Assembly (NCBI GenBank): GCA_000597885.1
Contig: CP004371.1
Span: 5,720,001-5,784,000, forward strand
From: Flammeovirgaceae bacterium 311
GTDB taxonomy: Bacteria; Bacteroidota; Bacteroidia; Cytophagales; Cyclobacteriaceae
Reading direction: 5' to 3'
Length of the DNA stretch: 64,000 nucleotides
In this document: piece after piece, positions 1 to 8,395 of the stretch
How the letters are laid out: each line of letters opens with the position of its first letter
Numbering within the stretch: the first letter of the stretch is position 1
Notes under the pieces: generated by a model
What the model was told of the DNA's origin: nothing
The model's input: the letters and a program-made list of their open reading frames with translations, nothing else
The model's database searches: none
Position numbers and translations under genes: made by a program

Positions 1-117
1 AGAGCTTGTCCAATCGAGCAGGTAATTTCTGCCTGGTATATCATTGATGATCTCCCGGGTAATGATGAAATCGTCTTCATCATCATCAATCAGCAAAACC
101 CTTATTTTTTCTGCCAT
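1..117 (-). CDS. Response regulator receiver protein, N-terminal part only
   Basis: The reverse strand opens with ATG at 117 and reads 39 codons to the window edge without a stop. The peptide starts MAEKIRVLLIDDDEDDF, which is the first beta strand and acidic cluster (D11-D13) of a CheY-like receiver domain. The phosphoacceptor aspartate and any output domain lie beyond the window. It is 29 bp downstream of the complete response regulator and on the same strand, so kinase, regulator and this gene probably form one transcription unit. The receiver fold is secure; the output domain, if any, cannot be known from here. Confidence 0.8.
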   Translation of the reverse strand, partial: MAEKIRVLLIDDDEDDFIITREIINDIPGRNYLLDWTSS

Positions 118-146
118 TGAGCTGTTAATTTCTAATGCCTTAAGTT

Positions 147-596
147 TTACAAATTAGGGGGTAATTCCACAATCTGGAACCAGTATTTACTTACGGTTTT
201 CATGACATCCACCAGTGCGGAAAAAGTTACCGGTTTGGTAATAAAGGAGCTAACACCCAGGTCGTAGGTGCGGATAATATCTTCTTCGGCTTTAGAGGTG
301 GTAAGTACCACCACTGGGATCAGGCGCAGGTGATCGTTGGCTTTGATTTCCTTCAGGGCCTCCCGGCCATCTTTTTTAGGCATGTTAAGGTCCAGCAGAA
401 TCAGGCCGGGGGTAGGATATTGTTCTTTATCAGAATATTTACCCTTGTTGAGGAGGTAATCCATCAGCTCTTCGCCATTCTCTACAAACTGAATATTATT
501 ATTAAGCCTGCTTTCTTCCAGGGCCTCCCGGATAAGCATGCGGTCTTCGGCGTCGTCGTCGGCTATTAATATAATAATGGGTCGCTTATTTGGCAT
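147..596 (-). CDS. Single-domain response regulator (Rcp1/CheY-like)
   Basis: This 149-residue protein is a stand-alone receiver domain. It shows the acidic pocket D13-D15, the phosphoacceptor D69 in LILLDLNMPKKDG, T99/T100 and the conserved K121-P122 pair. There is no output domain, as in the Rcp1-type partners of phytochrome-like and PAS kinases. The open frame extends 45 codons further upstream into the kinase gene, but the family normally begins close to the first beta strand, so the ATG at 596 (MPNKRP) is chosen. It starts 23 bp after the kinase stop codon, and the kinase is the obvious partner. The regulated process is not visible; such proteins usually pass phosphate on or act by protein contact. 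Confidence 0.9.
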   Translation of the reverse strand: MPNKRPIIILIADDDAEDRMLIREALEESRLNNNIQFVENGEELMDYLLNKGKYSDKEQYPTPGLILLDLNMPKKDGREALKEIKANDHLRLIPVVVLTTSKAEEDIIRTYDLGVSSFITKPVTFSALVDVMKTVSKYWFQIVELPPNL

Positions 597-619
597 TTCA
601 GTATTTATATAAATGATAG

Positions 620-2167
620 TTAAGACTCCTGCGGTTGTTTTATGGCCAGGGTAACCACAAAGCGGGATCCCACCCCAGGCTGGCTGTGAGCGGTAATATC
701 GCCCCCGTGTCGTATGGCAATTTTCCTGCAAATGGCCAGCCCTACACCAGAACCTTCATATTTCTGCCCCTCCAGCCGCTGAAAAATATTAAAGATACGG
801 TCCAGGTACTTTTCGTCGAAACCTATGCCGTTGTCTTCCACATAAATTTCTGTTACTTCATCGCCGGGTGTTGCCGTTAAGTGCGCCACACGCTGCAGGT
901 TTTTAGCGTATATATTGATGATTGGATTTTCGCCCTCTTTTCTAAATTTAATGGCGTTGCTCACAAGGTTTTGAAACAGCTGCCGCATCTGTGTAGGCTC
1001 TGCCTCAATTTCGGGCAGGGGAGAGCGTATAATTTCTGCCCCGGTCTGTTCAATAGATACTTCCAGATCAGACAATACCTCTGTTAGGACATGATCCAAG
1101 TTTACCTTTATAAAAGGTTTTGATTTAGAGGTAACCCTTGAAAAAGACAGCAGGTCGTTGATGAGCGTTTGCATGCGTGAGGCTGCATTCAGCATCCGGT
1201 CTACATAATCTTTTCCCTGATCGCTCAGGTTATCATATTCTTTGTTTAAAAGTCTGTCGCCAAAAGCCTGTATTTTCCGCAGTGGCTCCTGCAGGTCGTG
1301 CGACGATACGTAGGCAAAGTCCTGCAGTTCGCGGTTGCTCCGTTCCAGCTCAGCGGCATAGCGGCGCAGCCGCTCTTCGCTCATTTTTTGTTTGGTGATA
1401 TCATGGATGAAGCCGGTATACACCTTACGGCCCTGCAGATGAACCTCGCTTACACTTAAATAAAGCGGAAAAATAGTGCCATCACTGCGCAGGCCGGTAA
1501 CTTCCCGGCCAATGCCTATAATGCGTTTTTCGCCGGTTTCGTGGTAGTGGCGCAGATAACCATCGTGCCGGCTGCTGTCTGGTTTGGGCATGAGCATGTT
1601 GATGCTTTTACCCATTAGTTCTGTGGGCGTGTAACCAAACTGCTTTGCTGCAGCCGGATTCACCATTTCTATTATACCTCTGGTATCTATGGTAATGATC
1701 CCGTCTACTGCGGTTTCAATAATGGAGTTAATCTTGCTTTCACTTTCCAGCAGCGCTGCTTCAGCCTTTTTCAGGTTGCTGATGTCATGGATAATACCTG
1801 TGAAAATCAGTTTATCCTGCAGCTGCACTTCGCTGATGCTGAGCCGAAATGGAAAAACAGAGCCGTCTTTTCTTTTACCCAGTACCTCACGCCCAATTCC
1901 GATAATCTTTGCTTCTCCGGTGCGCAGGTAATTTTCAATATAACTATCATGCTGGCTCTGATCCGGCTCGGGCATCAGTATTTTAATATTCTGCCCGATG
2001 ATCTCCTCCGGATAATAACCAAATATACGGGCTGCTGCAGGGTTAACTGTTTCAATAATGCCCCGGGAATCTATGGTGATGATGCCATCAATGGCAGTGT
2101 CGATAATCGCCTTTAGCCTCGATCTGGTTTCCAGATTCTGGTCTGGGGTGTAATTGCTCTCTTCCAA
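620..2167 (-). CDS. PAS-PAS sensor histidine kinase, FixL-like heme-PAS signature in both PAS domains
   Basis: The 515-residue kinase has two PAS domains (about 16-132 and 144-260) that are near duplicates, then a HisKA domain with H290 in SSHDLQEPLRK, and an HATPase domain with N400/N404, DNGIGF at 445-450 and GSGVGLAI at 472-479. It has no membrane segment, so it should be cytosolic. Each PAS domain has a histidine (H73, H201) followed exactly 20 residues later by an arginine (R93, R221) in IIGIGREV. That is the geometry of the proximal heme ligand and distal arginine of FixL. Binding of heme and sensing of oxygen or NO is therefore inferred, not shown. The start is TTG at 2167; no in-frame ATG lies between it and the upstream in-frame stop, nor downstream before PAS1. 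Confidence 0.9.
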   Translation of the reverse strand: MEESNYTPDQNLETRSRLKAIIDTAIDGIITIDSRGIIETVNPAAARIFGYYPEEIIGQNIKILMPEPDQSQHDSYIENYLRTGEAKIIGIGREVLGKRKDGSVFPFRLSISEVQLQDKLIFTGIIHDISNLKKAEAALLESESKINSIIETAVDGIITIDTRGIIEMVNPAAAKQFGYTPTELMGKSINMLMPKPDSSRHDGYLRHYHETGEKRIIGIGREVTGLRSDGTIFPLYLSVSEVHLQGRKVYTGFIHDITKQKMSEERLRRYAAELERSNRELQDFAYVSSHDLQEPLRKIQAFGDRLLNKEYDNLSDQGKDYVDRMLNAASRMQTLINDLLSFSRVTSKSKPFIKVNLDHVLTEVLSDLEVSIEQTGAEIIRSPLPEIEAEPTQMRQLFQNLVSNAIKFRKEGENPIINIYAKNLQRVAHLTATPGDEVTEIYVEDNGIGFDEKYLDRIFNIFQRLEGQKYEGSGVGLAICRKIAIRHGGDITAHSQPGVGSRFVVTLAIKQPQES

Positions 2168-2452
2168 TTGTATTTGTTTAGGATCGATGCTTAAAGATAC
2201 TTAAGGGATTACACAATGTACAACTGCCCATTCAAAAGCTTATTATTATCTTCAAAACAAAGCTGTTAATGCCCAGTAGCCTATGACATAAATCATTTTT
2301 TCGGGTGCTGCACATCATCTTATGCCATCCCTGATCTGTGTAATTTTACAACTCCAGCATAAGTTATCGATAGGTAAAAAATAAAAATAACATACGCTTT
2401 CTTAGTCGTGTTAGCTGGGGTTTATGGAAGAAGCGCAGGAAAACCTATAAAA
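2168..2452. other. Divergent intergenic region between the kinase and uspA-like genes
   Basis: This AT-rich stretch separates two divergent genes and must contain both promoters. I could not find a convincing pair of -33/-7 elements or an FNR-type TTGAT-N4-ATCAA site. An open frame running from 2408 into the usp-like gene is not supported upstream of 2453. Confidence 0.4.
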
Positions 2453-3031
2453 ATGAAGAACATACTGGTGCCAACGGACTTTTCTCAAAATGCAGAGGTA
2501 TCTGCATATTATGCAGCGGCATTTGCCCGTCTAACCGGTTCCCGGCTGATTATTTTTCATGCGTTTTATCCTATGGCAATTCCCATTAGAAAAGATACCG
2601 CTAAACTGGAAAAAGTAGATTCTTTAGCAGAAAGCGATAAGCCTGAAGCAGCCGCACAAGACAGGCTGGATATGCTGGCACATGAGCTGCACAATAAATT
2701 TGGAATCTCTGTAACCCGATTACTAAAACCAGGTTTTGCCGTAGATGAAATACCAACTTTTGCCCAAAGGCTAAAGGTTGATCTTGTTGTGATGGGCATC
2801 CAGGGATCAAATTTACAAGAAGGGGGTGTGATGGGGAAAGTGGCAGGTGTTATGCTGCTGTCAGAATCTGTTCCCGTAGTTTGTATTCCGGCAGAAGCTG
2901 AAAAATGCCTGGACCCCCATATCTTACAATTTTTAAGGGATAGAAAACCTCTCTGCAATACTGGCGGTATGCGCCTGCTTCAGAGCCTGGCTTCCCAGTC
3001 GGGAATGGATAAGTCTGTGGTAGAAGGCTAG
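2453..3031 (+). CDS. Universal stress protein, UspA family
   Basis: The 192-residue protein starts MKNILVPTDFSQNA, the typical first strand and loop of a Usp domain. It continues to the nucleotide-loop region MGIQGSN (114-120) and the closing strand VPVVCIP (140-146). The frame is open for 15 more codons upstream, but the Usp fold begins at this ATG and GCAGGAAAA lies just before it. Bacteroidota Usp proteins often have two domains and about 275 residues; this one has one domain and a 45-residue tail without recognised similarity, so it is either a single-domain form or a shortened two-domain one. Usp proteins commonly respond to starvation or oxygen limitation, which suits the neighbouring pta-ackA genes and heme-PAS-like kinase. 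Confidence 0.85.
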   Translation: MKNILVPTDFSQNAEVSAYYAAAFARLTGSRLIIFHAFYPMAIPIRKDTAKLEKVDSLAESDKPEAAAQDRLDMLAHELHNKFGISVTRLLKPGFAVDEIPTFAQRLKVDLVVMGIQGSNLQEGGVMGKVAGVMLLSESVPVVCIPAEAEKCLDPHILQFLRDRKPLCNTGGMRLLQSLASQSGMDKSVVEG

Positions 3032-3044
3032 GTCATTAAAATTA

Positions 3045-3077
3045 AAACCTCCGGCATTTTTAAAATCCCGGAGGTTT
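3045..3077. terminator. Bidirectional hairpin between convergent usp-like gene and ackA
   Basis: A perfect 10-bp stem (AAACCTCCGG / CCGGAGGTTT) with a 13-base loop lies between two convergent stop codons. The reverse strand continues into a T-rich tail, so it should serve ackA best and may also stop the usp-like transcript. Confidence 0.8.
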
Positions 3078-3093
3078 GTAGCAGTAGCTGTTA

Positions 3094-4290
3094 TTACCCC
3101 AGCAGCTCAAAACACTGATTTGCAATTTCAAGCTCTTCGTTGGTGGGGATCACCAGAATTTTCACCGCTGCATTTTCTTTGTTGATCTCCCGAAGTTCTT
3201 TCGCACGTGCCTTGTTCTTTTCGGCATCCAGCTGAATGCCGAGGAAATCCATCTCGCGGCATACCCGCTCCCGTATCAGGGCATCATTTTCGCCTACACC
3301 AGCTGTAAATATAATGGCGTCCAGCCCGTTTAGTACGGCTGCATAGGCACCTATGTATTTTTTGATACGGTAGGCATACAGCTCATAGGCCACATCGGCC
3401 TCCTGGCTGCCTTCGTTTATGGCTTTGGTAATGTCGCGCATATCGCTGTAGCCGCTGAGGCCCTTCATGCCGCTTTGCCTGTTCAGGAGGTTGCTAACCT
3501 GCTCGGCGCTGTAATTTTCCTGGTTGATCAGGTGAAAGATCACGGAAGGATCAATATCGCCGGAGCGGGTACCCATTACCAGGCCGCTTAAAGGACCAAA
3601 GCCCATGCTGGTATCTACAGATTTGCCGCCGTCTACGGCCGTCATGCTGCAGCCATTGCCCAGGTGTATGGTGATGAGCTTTGCCCGGGGATTATCCAGA
3701 TAGTCAGCTGCCTTTTCGGCTACATACTTATGGCTGGTGCCATGAAAGCCATACGCCCTGATGCCCCCCTTGGTATATAGTTCGTTGGGAATGGCATAGC
3801 GATAGGCCTGCGGCGGCATGCTCTGGTGAAAGGCAGTATCGAACACTGCTACCTGCTTTGCCTTTGAGAAAATGCGTTCTGCCACCTCTATGCCCAGGTA
3901 GTTAGAGGGGTTATGAAGGGGCGCCAGGGCAAAGAGGGCCTTTATCTTATCCTTTACCTCCTGGGTAATAACAGTGGTGGCCGCAAAGGTTTCGCCACCA
4001 TGCACCACCCGATGCCCAACCACTTCTATTTCTGCAGGATCTCTGATCACACCTATTTCTGCATCGGTGAGCAGGCTGCCTACTTCCTGAAGGCCGGCTT
4101 CATGATCAGGCAAATCCATGGTTTTTTCTATTATCTTTTCGTCAGCACCAGGATTTATCTTATGGGTAATTACTGAATTGCCCAGCCCGATACGCTCTAC
4201 CAAACCACTGCAAACCGGCTTTTGAGAGGGCATCCTGAAGAGCTGATATTTAATGGAGCTACTGCCAGAGTTTACTACGAATATGTTCAT
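3094..4290 (-). CDS. ackA: Acetate kinase
   Basis: The 398-residue protein is full length for the acetokinase family. It shows the N-terminal phosphate loop NSGSSSIKY (7-15), DTAFHQSMP, HLGNGCS and GTRSGDIDP, all standard family motifs. It interconverts acetyl phosphate plus ADP with acetate plus ATP in the cytosol, giving ATP by substrate-level phosphorylation during overflow or fermentation. It follows pta on the same strand after a 116-bp spacer holding a long imperfect hairpin, so the two genes may be co-transcribed with unequal output. The start ATG at 4290 has no purine-rich Shine-Dalgarno; the preceding bases read CCTCC instead. Confidence 0.97.
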   Translation of the reverse strand: MNIFVVNSGSSSIKYQLFRMPSQKPVCSGLVERIGLGNSVITHKINPGADEKIIEKTMDLPDHEAGLQEVGSLLTDAEIGVIRDPAEIEVVGHRVVHGGETFAATTVITQEVKDKIKALFALAPLHNPSNYLGIEVAERIFSKAKQVAVFDTAFHQSMPPQAYRYAIPNELYTKGGIRAYGFHGTSHKYVAEKAADYLDNPRAKLITIHLGNGCSMTAVDGGKSVDTSMGFGPLSGLVMGTRSGDIDPSVIFHLINQENYSAEQVSNLLNRQSGMKGLSGYSDMRDITKAINEGSQEADVAYELYAYRIKKYIGAYAAVLNGLDAIIFTAGVGENDALIRERVCREMDFLGIQLDAEKNKARAKELREINKENAAVKILVIPTNEELEIANQCFELLG

Positions 4291-4300
4291 GTTTTTAGGA

Positions 4301-4403
4301 GGTTAGAAGTTAGAGGCAGGAAGATAGACTTTGGTAGAAGTAAAGCAGCCTGTTTATATAAAGCGGTGCTTTCTTACTTCTAACTTCTATCTTCTTACTT
4401 CTC
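4301..4403. repeat. Long imperfect inverted repeat in the pta-ackA spacer
   Basis: The spacer consists of two arms built from repeats of GAAGTTAGA / GAAGATAGA / TAGAAGTAA and their complements. On the minus-strand RNA a purine-rich arm of about 40 bases can fold back on a pyrimidine-rich arm, with short bulges, around the loop near 4347-4362. It fills nearly all of the spacer from the pta stop to just before the ackA start. It could be an RNA stabiliser, an attenuator or a dispersed intergenic repeat; the sequence alone does not decide. Confidence 0.6.
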
Positions 4404-4406
4404 TCG

Positions 4407-6497
4407 TTAATCCTGACTTTGAATGGCGGTGATGATGACGGTGTTGAAGATATCTTCTACCGTACAGCCGCGGCTTAGGTCATTTACAGGTTTGTTGAGG
4501 CCCTGCAGCATCGGGCCGATGGCCAGTGCGCCTGTTTCCCGCTGAACGGCTTTATAGGTGTTGTTCCCTGTGTTCAGGTCAGGGAAGATCAGCACGCTGG
4601 CCTGCCCGGCTACTTCTGAATTGGGCAGTTTTTGCCTGCCCACCTGCGGATCTACGGCAGCATCGTACTGGATAGGGCCTTCAACCTTCAGGTCCGGACG
4701 TTTGGCTTTAACAATTTCAGTTGCCCTGCGTACCTTTTCCACATCGGCACCCTCGCCTGAGGAGCCCGATGAGTAAGAGAGCATGGCCACCTTGGGCTCA
4801 ATGCCAAAGCGGCGGCTGCTATCGGCCGAGGAGATGGCAATTTCGGCCAGCTGTTCTGCGGTAGGGTTAGGGTTTACGGCACAATCGCCAAAAACCGATA
4901 CCCTGTCGGGAAGGCACATAAAAAATACAGAGGATACCACCGAAAAGCCGGGTTTGGTTTTTACAAACTGCAGGGCAGGTCTGATGGTGTGCTGGGTGGT
5001 GTGTACGGCGCCGGATACCATGCCATCGGCATGCCCTTTGTACACCATCATGGTGCCGAAGTAGGAAACATCCGTCATCAGGTCGCGGGCCATCTCCAGC
5101 GCCACATTTTTATCTTTTCGGAGCTCGTACAGGGTCTGTACATACTCCTCGTAACGCTCCGACTGCTGCGGGTTTACAATATGGATGCGCTCCGGGTCCA
5201 GGTTAATGCCCAGCTGCTTAATGGTGGGAATGATTTTTTCAGGATCACCCAGCAGCGTCAGGTCTACAATATCCTGGGCAATGAGACGCCCTGCTGCTCT
5301 AAGGATTCGCTCATCGTTGCCCTCGGGAAGTACTATATGTTTTCTTTTGCTTTTTGCCCACTTCACCAGCTGGTACTGGAACATATGCGGGGTCATGCCC
5401 TCCGGCTGATAGGTAATGATCCGCTGCTCCAGCGTAGGCACATCTACATACTTTTTAAAGGTAGAAATAGCCAGCTGTATTTTTTTGTTATTGTCGGGTG
5501 TAATTCTCGACTTGATGTTACCAATCTGCGTGGCCGTCTGGAAAGATCCGGATTTAACCGATAGTATGGGGACTACAGATTGCAGACCCTCAATAAGCCT
5601 GATTACCGGCTCATCGGGTACAAAACCGCCGGTAAGCACTATGCCCGATATTTTGGGGTAATTCACAGAAAGGCTTGCCTGCAGGGCGCTGATGAGAATA
5701 TCGCTCCGGTCGCCGGGAGTGATGATCAGCACATTTTGCTTAATGTGATTCAGGAAATTGGGCACCTGCATGGCACCCATGATAAAGTGATCAGCCTGGT
5801 TGGAGAGCTGCTGTTCTCCAAACATCAGTTTGGCACCCAGAATGTTCTGCACCTCTTTGATGGTTGGGCTTTTCAGTGCAGGGCGATCAGGAATAACCGC
5901 CAGCGTAACCTGCTCCCTCAGCTGGGGCATCAGCTCATTGCGGACTTCCTCCACCTGATCGGGCTTAACTTTGTTAGCCACAACTGTTAGTACCTGAATA
6001 TCGCGCGACTGGAAGTTGCGCATGATGGTGAGGATGGAAGTTGTGATCTGTGCGGTGGTTTTATTCTCTCCTGATACTACTATAATTACCGGGGCCGCCA
6101 GGTTTTTAGCAATGGAAACATTTGCATCAAACTCAAAGGCAGTTCCTTCTCCCAGAAAATCGCTGCCCTCCACCACCACAAAATCGTAGTTTTCCTCAAG
6201 CTGCTTAAACTTGTTCAGGATGGTATCAATGATTTCGCCCTGATTGCCGGCTTCTATCAGGCGCAGGGCCTGTGGGCGGGTGTAGGTGTAGGTATCATCA
6301 TAAGCTACCTGAAGACCAAAGTGGTTAACAATAGTTTCTATGTGCACATCCTTGGCAAAGGAAGGGTCATGGTTGATAATAGGTTTGAAATAGCCTATTT
6401 TCTGTGCTTTGCTCAGCAACATATCTACCAGCCCCAGTGCAATAATCGACTTGCCGCTATAGGGCTCGGCTGTGGCTATGAAAATGGCTTTGGTCAT
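4407..6497 (-). CDS. pta: Phosphate acetyltransferase, long form
   Basis: The 696-residue protein is the three-part long form, close to the 714 residues of the E. coli enzyme. The N-terminal P-loop ATPase-like domain has EPYSGKSIIALG (about 11-22), a DRTGG-type regulatory middle domain follows (about 215-330), and the catalytic PTA domain fills the C-terminal half (from about 370), with VLPEGNDERILRAA and SYSSGSSGEGADVEKV. It interconverts acetyl-CoA and acetyl phosphate and feeds ackA downstream. The start ATG at 6497 directly precedes the P-loop domain. A 10-bp palindrome, GACTTAAGTC, sits at 6555-6564, about 58 bp upstream of the start, and is a possible regulator site. Confidence 0.96.
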   Translation of the reverse strand: MTKAIFIATAEPYSGKSIIALGLVDMLLSKAQKIGYFKPIINHDPSFAKDVHIETIVNHFGLQVAYDDTYTYTRPQALRLIEAGNQGEIIDTILNKFKQLEENYDFVVVEGSDFLGEGTAFEFDANVSIAKNLAAPVIIVVSGENKTTAQITTSILTIMRNFQSRDIQVLTVVANKVKPDQVEEVRNELMPQLREQVTLAVIPDRPALKSPTIKEVQNILGAKLMFGEQQLSNQADHFIMGAMQVPNFLNHIKQNVLIITPGDRSDILISALQASLSVNYPKISGIVLTGGFVPDEPVIRLIEGLQSVVPILSVKSGSFQTATQIGNIKSRITPDNNKKIQLAISTFKKYVDVPTLEQRIITYQPEGMTPHMFQYQLVKWAKSKRKHIVLPEGNDERILRAAGRLIAQDIVDLTLLGDPEKIIPTIKQLGINLDPERIHIVNPQQSERYEEYVQTLYELRKDKNVALEMARDLMTDVSYFGTMMVYKGHADGMVSGAVHTTQHTIRPALQFVKTKPGFSVVSSVFFMCLPDRVSVFGDCAVNPNPTAEQLAEIAISSADSSRRFGIEPKVAMLSYSSGSSGEGADVEKVRRATEIVKAKRPDLKVEGPIQYDAAVDPQVGRQKLPNSEVAGQASVLIFPDLNTGNNTYKAVQRETGALAIGPMLQGLNKPVNDLSRGCTVEDIFNTVIITAIQSQD

Positions 6498-7164
6498 ACA
6501 AATATGCTAGGTTAAGTGTCTGCAAAGTCCGGTATTAATAAGATGAAATAATATGACTTAAGTCGCTTTTTCATAAGACATAGATCAACAGAAATGCCTT
6601 AAATGAAGCTGTTCATTAATAAAGTCCAATTATACTCCCTTCCGGTTTATCTTTGATAAGACTAACTTAAAAGCGGAAGCGGTGTTTAAGGGTGCCGGAT
6701 GGAAAACTGCAGATCTGTCAGCAGGCTTAATGATAGATCTGCAGGCGTTGCAGGAGTGCTGAAGGATTGACAGGAATGGTAACACTTCCTGGCATAGACA
6801 TGCATAAATAAGATACAATCAAGATGATGAGTTTCAATAAAATAAAAGTCTTTCAGCCATGCCTCATCTTTGGAAAATAATGCTTAAACTGACAGCCTTT
6901 TCGGGATTAAGTTAGTGAGTATTTGAAGGGTTGTATCTGCATTTTGCTGCTGCATGGCGAAGGATTAAAATTTTTTTCATTGTTTTTTAATTCCTTGTTA
7001 ATTAGTGAGTTATGCGAAAAAATGGATTTACAACGTTTGCTGATTTAAAGTTTAGTGTTGAAGCATTGATTTGTACCACATGCTCGTTTCTAACACTGTA
7101 ACCTAATTATCTTAATCACGAATACATAAGTGTAATCATACGAGTGAAATAAATTTTAAAGCCA
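6498..7164. other. Divergent intergenic region, 667 bp
   Basis: The region separates pta (minus) from a small plus-strand gene. It contains the palindrome GACTTAAGTC at 6555-6564 and a perfect 10-bp inverted repeat (CTGCAGATCT at 6707-6716, AGATCTGCAG at 6735-6744). A 62-codon reverse frame at 6630-6818 spans the repeat and looks non-coding. The part beyond about 6850 is AT-rich and presumably holds the promoter of the 7165 gene. No RNA gene was recognised. Confidence 0.4.
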
Positions 7165-7476
7165 ATGTGTCATGTACAAATTACTAATCAGTTAGCGAGG
7201 GCCATTGTGTGCCTGAACAGCAGCGGTTCCTTACAGGACAGACTGGTGTTTGCTGCTCTGACGCTTAATGAGATTAATACCAGAATATTTCCGGCCAGCA
7301 GTCTTACCTCCAGGTATGATTTGTTGCTGAAAGAGCTGGGACTGAAAGGAGAGCTATTTAGTGAGGAAGAAATAGTGGGTACCGTGGCCAGCCTTAGCGA
7401 GCAGCAACAGCAGGCGCTGTGTGCGGCAATTATAGCAATGCACCTGGAAGTTAAAAAGGGAGAGGTATTTGATTAA
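7165..7476 (+). CDS. Hypothetical protein, 103 residues
   Basis: I do not recognise this protein. It is predicted cytosolic, with no signal peptide or membrane helix, and mainly helical. It has a Leu/Ala-rich N-terminal half, an acidic SEEE stretch and a helix with four consecutive glutamines (QQQQ) near residues 79-82. Codon use resembles its neighbours, and the ATG at 7165 is followed by an uninterrupted frame and a good terminator 65 bp after the stop, which supports a real single-gene transcript. No clear Shine-Dalgarno is present, which is common in this phylum. Function unknown. Confidence 0.6.
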   Translation: MCHVQITNQLARAIVCLNSSGSLQDRLVFAALTLNEINTRIFPASSLTSRYDLLLKELGLKGELFSEEEIVGTVASLSEQQQQALCAAIIAMHLEVKKGEVFD

Positions 7477-7540
7477 TAGTGGCCGGGATAAAGATTCTAT
7501 AATTCGCTGACCACTTCTACATTTGACAAAAGAATAATCT

Positions 7541-7567
7541 TAACCCCCTAAAAAGGGTTATTTTTTT
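7541..7567 (+). terminator. Rho-independent terminator after the 103-residue gene
   Basis: A short stem TAACCC / GGGTTA with an 8-base loop is followed by seven T residues on the plus strand. Confidence 0.75.
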
Positions 7568-7664
7568 ATTTGGAGTACCATAATCATCCACTATCAGAAA
7601 GGAGAGAATGCCTGCTCTGCCTTTTTACTGATGTATATAGCTTTCAATGGCGGGAATAAGCTTA

Positions 7665-7997
7665 TTATTCTCTGCCTGAAGCACATTTGCCCTGCAGGTA
7701 GGTTTTTTCCTTGATGAGCTGCTGTTGCTGGGAGGCAAGCTTGTAGTAACGGGCCATATGTTTATTAAGCAGTACCCGCACACTTAAAGTCTCCAGCTCC
7801 TGTTCTGTTACTGTACCCGCAGCCGATTTCTCAAAATATTTTTCCATTTCCAGCACATTTTCCTCCAGTATCAGCAATAGTTCTGTCTGGAGTTTACGCA
7901 ATTCATCCTGTTTTTCGCGGGCTTGTTCCCGAATGTGGCTAATTTCTTCCAGTCTGGTTTTCACCGGAGAGGCGATAGGTTCTTTGTCTTTAATCAT
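7665..7997 (-). CDS. Hypothetical coiled-coil protein, about 110 residues
   Basis: The protein is unrecognised but shows a strong heptad-like, Glu/Lys/Gln-rich helical pattern over most of its length, for example QAREKQDELRKLQTELLL and KLASQQQQLIKEKTYLQG, so a cytosolic coiled coil is likely. The frame is open to a TTG at 8021, but that codon overlaps a strong Shine-Dalgarno-like GAGGAGG at 8013-8019, so initiation must be downstream. The ATG at 7997 is taken here; a GTG at 8003 has better spacing (9 bases) and is an equal possibility. It is monocistronic, with the membrane-peptide operon ending upstream on the same strand. Function unknown. Confidence 0.65.
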   Translation of the reverse strand: MIKDKEPIASPVKTRLEEISHIREQAREKQDELRKLQTELLLILEENVLEMEKYFEKSAAGTVTEQELETLSVRVLLNKHMARYYKLASQQQQLIKEKTYLQGKCASGRE

Positions 7998-8287
7998 CTG
8001 CACACTTACTTCCCTCCTCAACGCGCTAATATGTTTGGTTGTTCAGCTTTTTAGCCTGAATTTATAAAAAGAAATGGTGCCAAAAGTAAGCATATAGAAA
8101 AGCTTTTAAAAGCACTGGCAATCGGCACAATAATATATATTTTAGCAGCTCCCGGCGGTAAGCTAGACTCCTTAAACAACGCAGCACATGCCTGGAGTTA
8201 CAGAGCCTGTGCTGCTCATTAATCTAAGATGTTATAAGCCGGCGGTGCTGCTATTGTGCCTGTCAAAGGCGCCTATCCAGGGGCTTT

Positions 8288-8395
8288 TTAGCTTTCCGCC
8301 AGTTGATGGTAGTATTTGAGTACACCTATCGCAATCGTGATTATTACAAAAATAGCGGCCAGTAAGCCTATCAGTAGTTTATTGCTGGTTTTCAT
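8288..8395 (-). CDS. Small single-helix membrane peptide, 35 residues, last gene of the ABC operon
   Basis: A 35-codon frame begins at ATG 8395, overlapping the stop codon of the GntR gene as ATGA, and ends with TAA at 8288-8290. The peptide begins MKTSNKLLIGLLAAI and has one hydrophobic helix (about residues 7-26), followed by a short polar tail KYYHQLAES. The 4-bp overlap is the same arrangement seen between the permease and the regulator, which argues for translational coupling and a real gene. It could be a small partner or quality-control peptide of the ABC permease, or a regulator-associated peptide. Function is inferred only from position; homologues were not searched. Confidence 0.65.
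   Translation of the reverse strand: MKTSNKLLIGLLAAIFVIITIAIGVLKYYHQLAES

Noticed and set aside
6630-6818. 62-codon reverse-strand frame in the pta upstream region
   Set aside because: It spans an inverted repeat, has no ribosome site and its product resembles no known protein.
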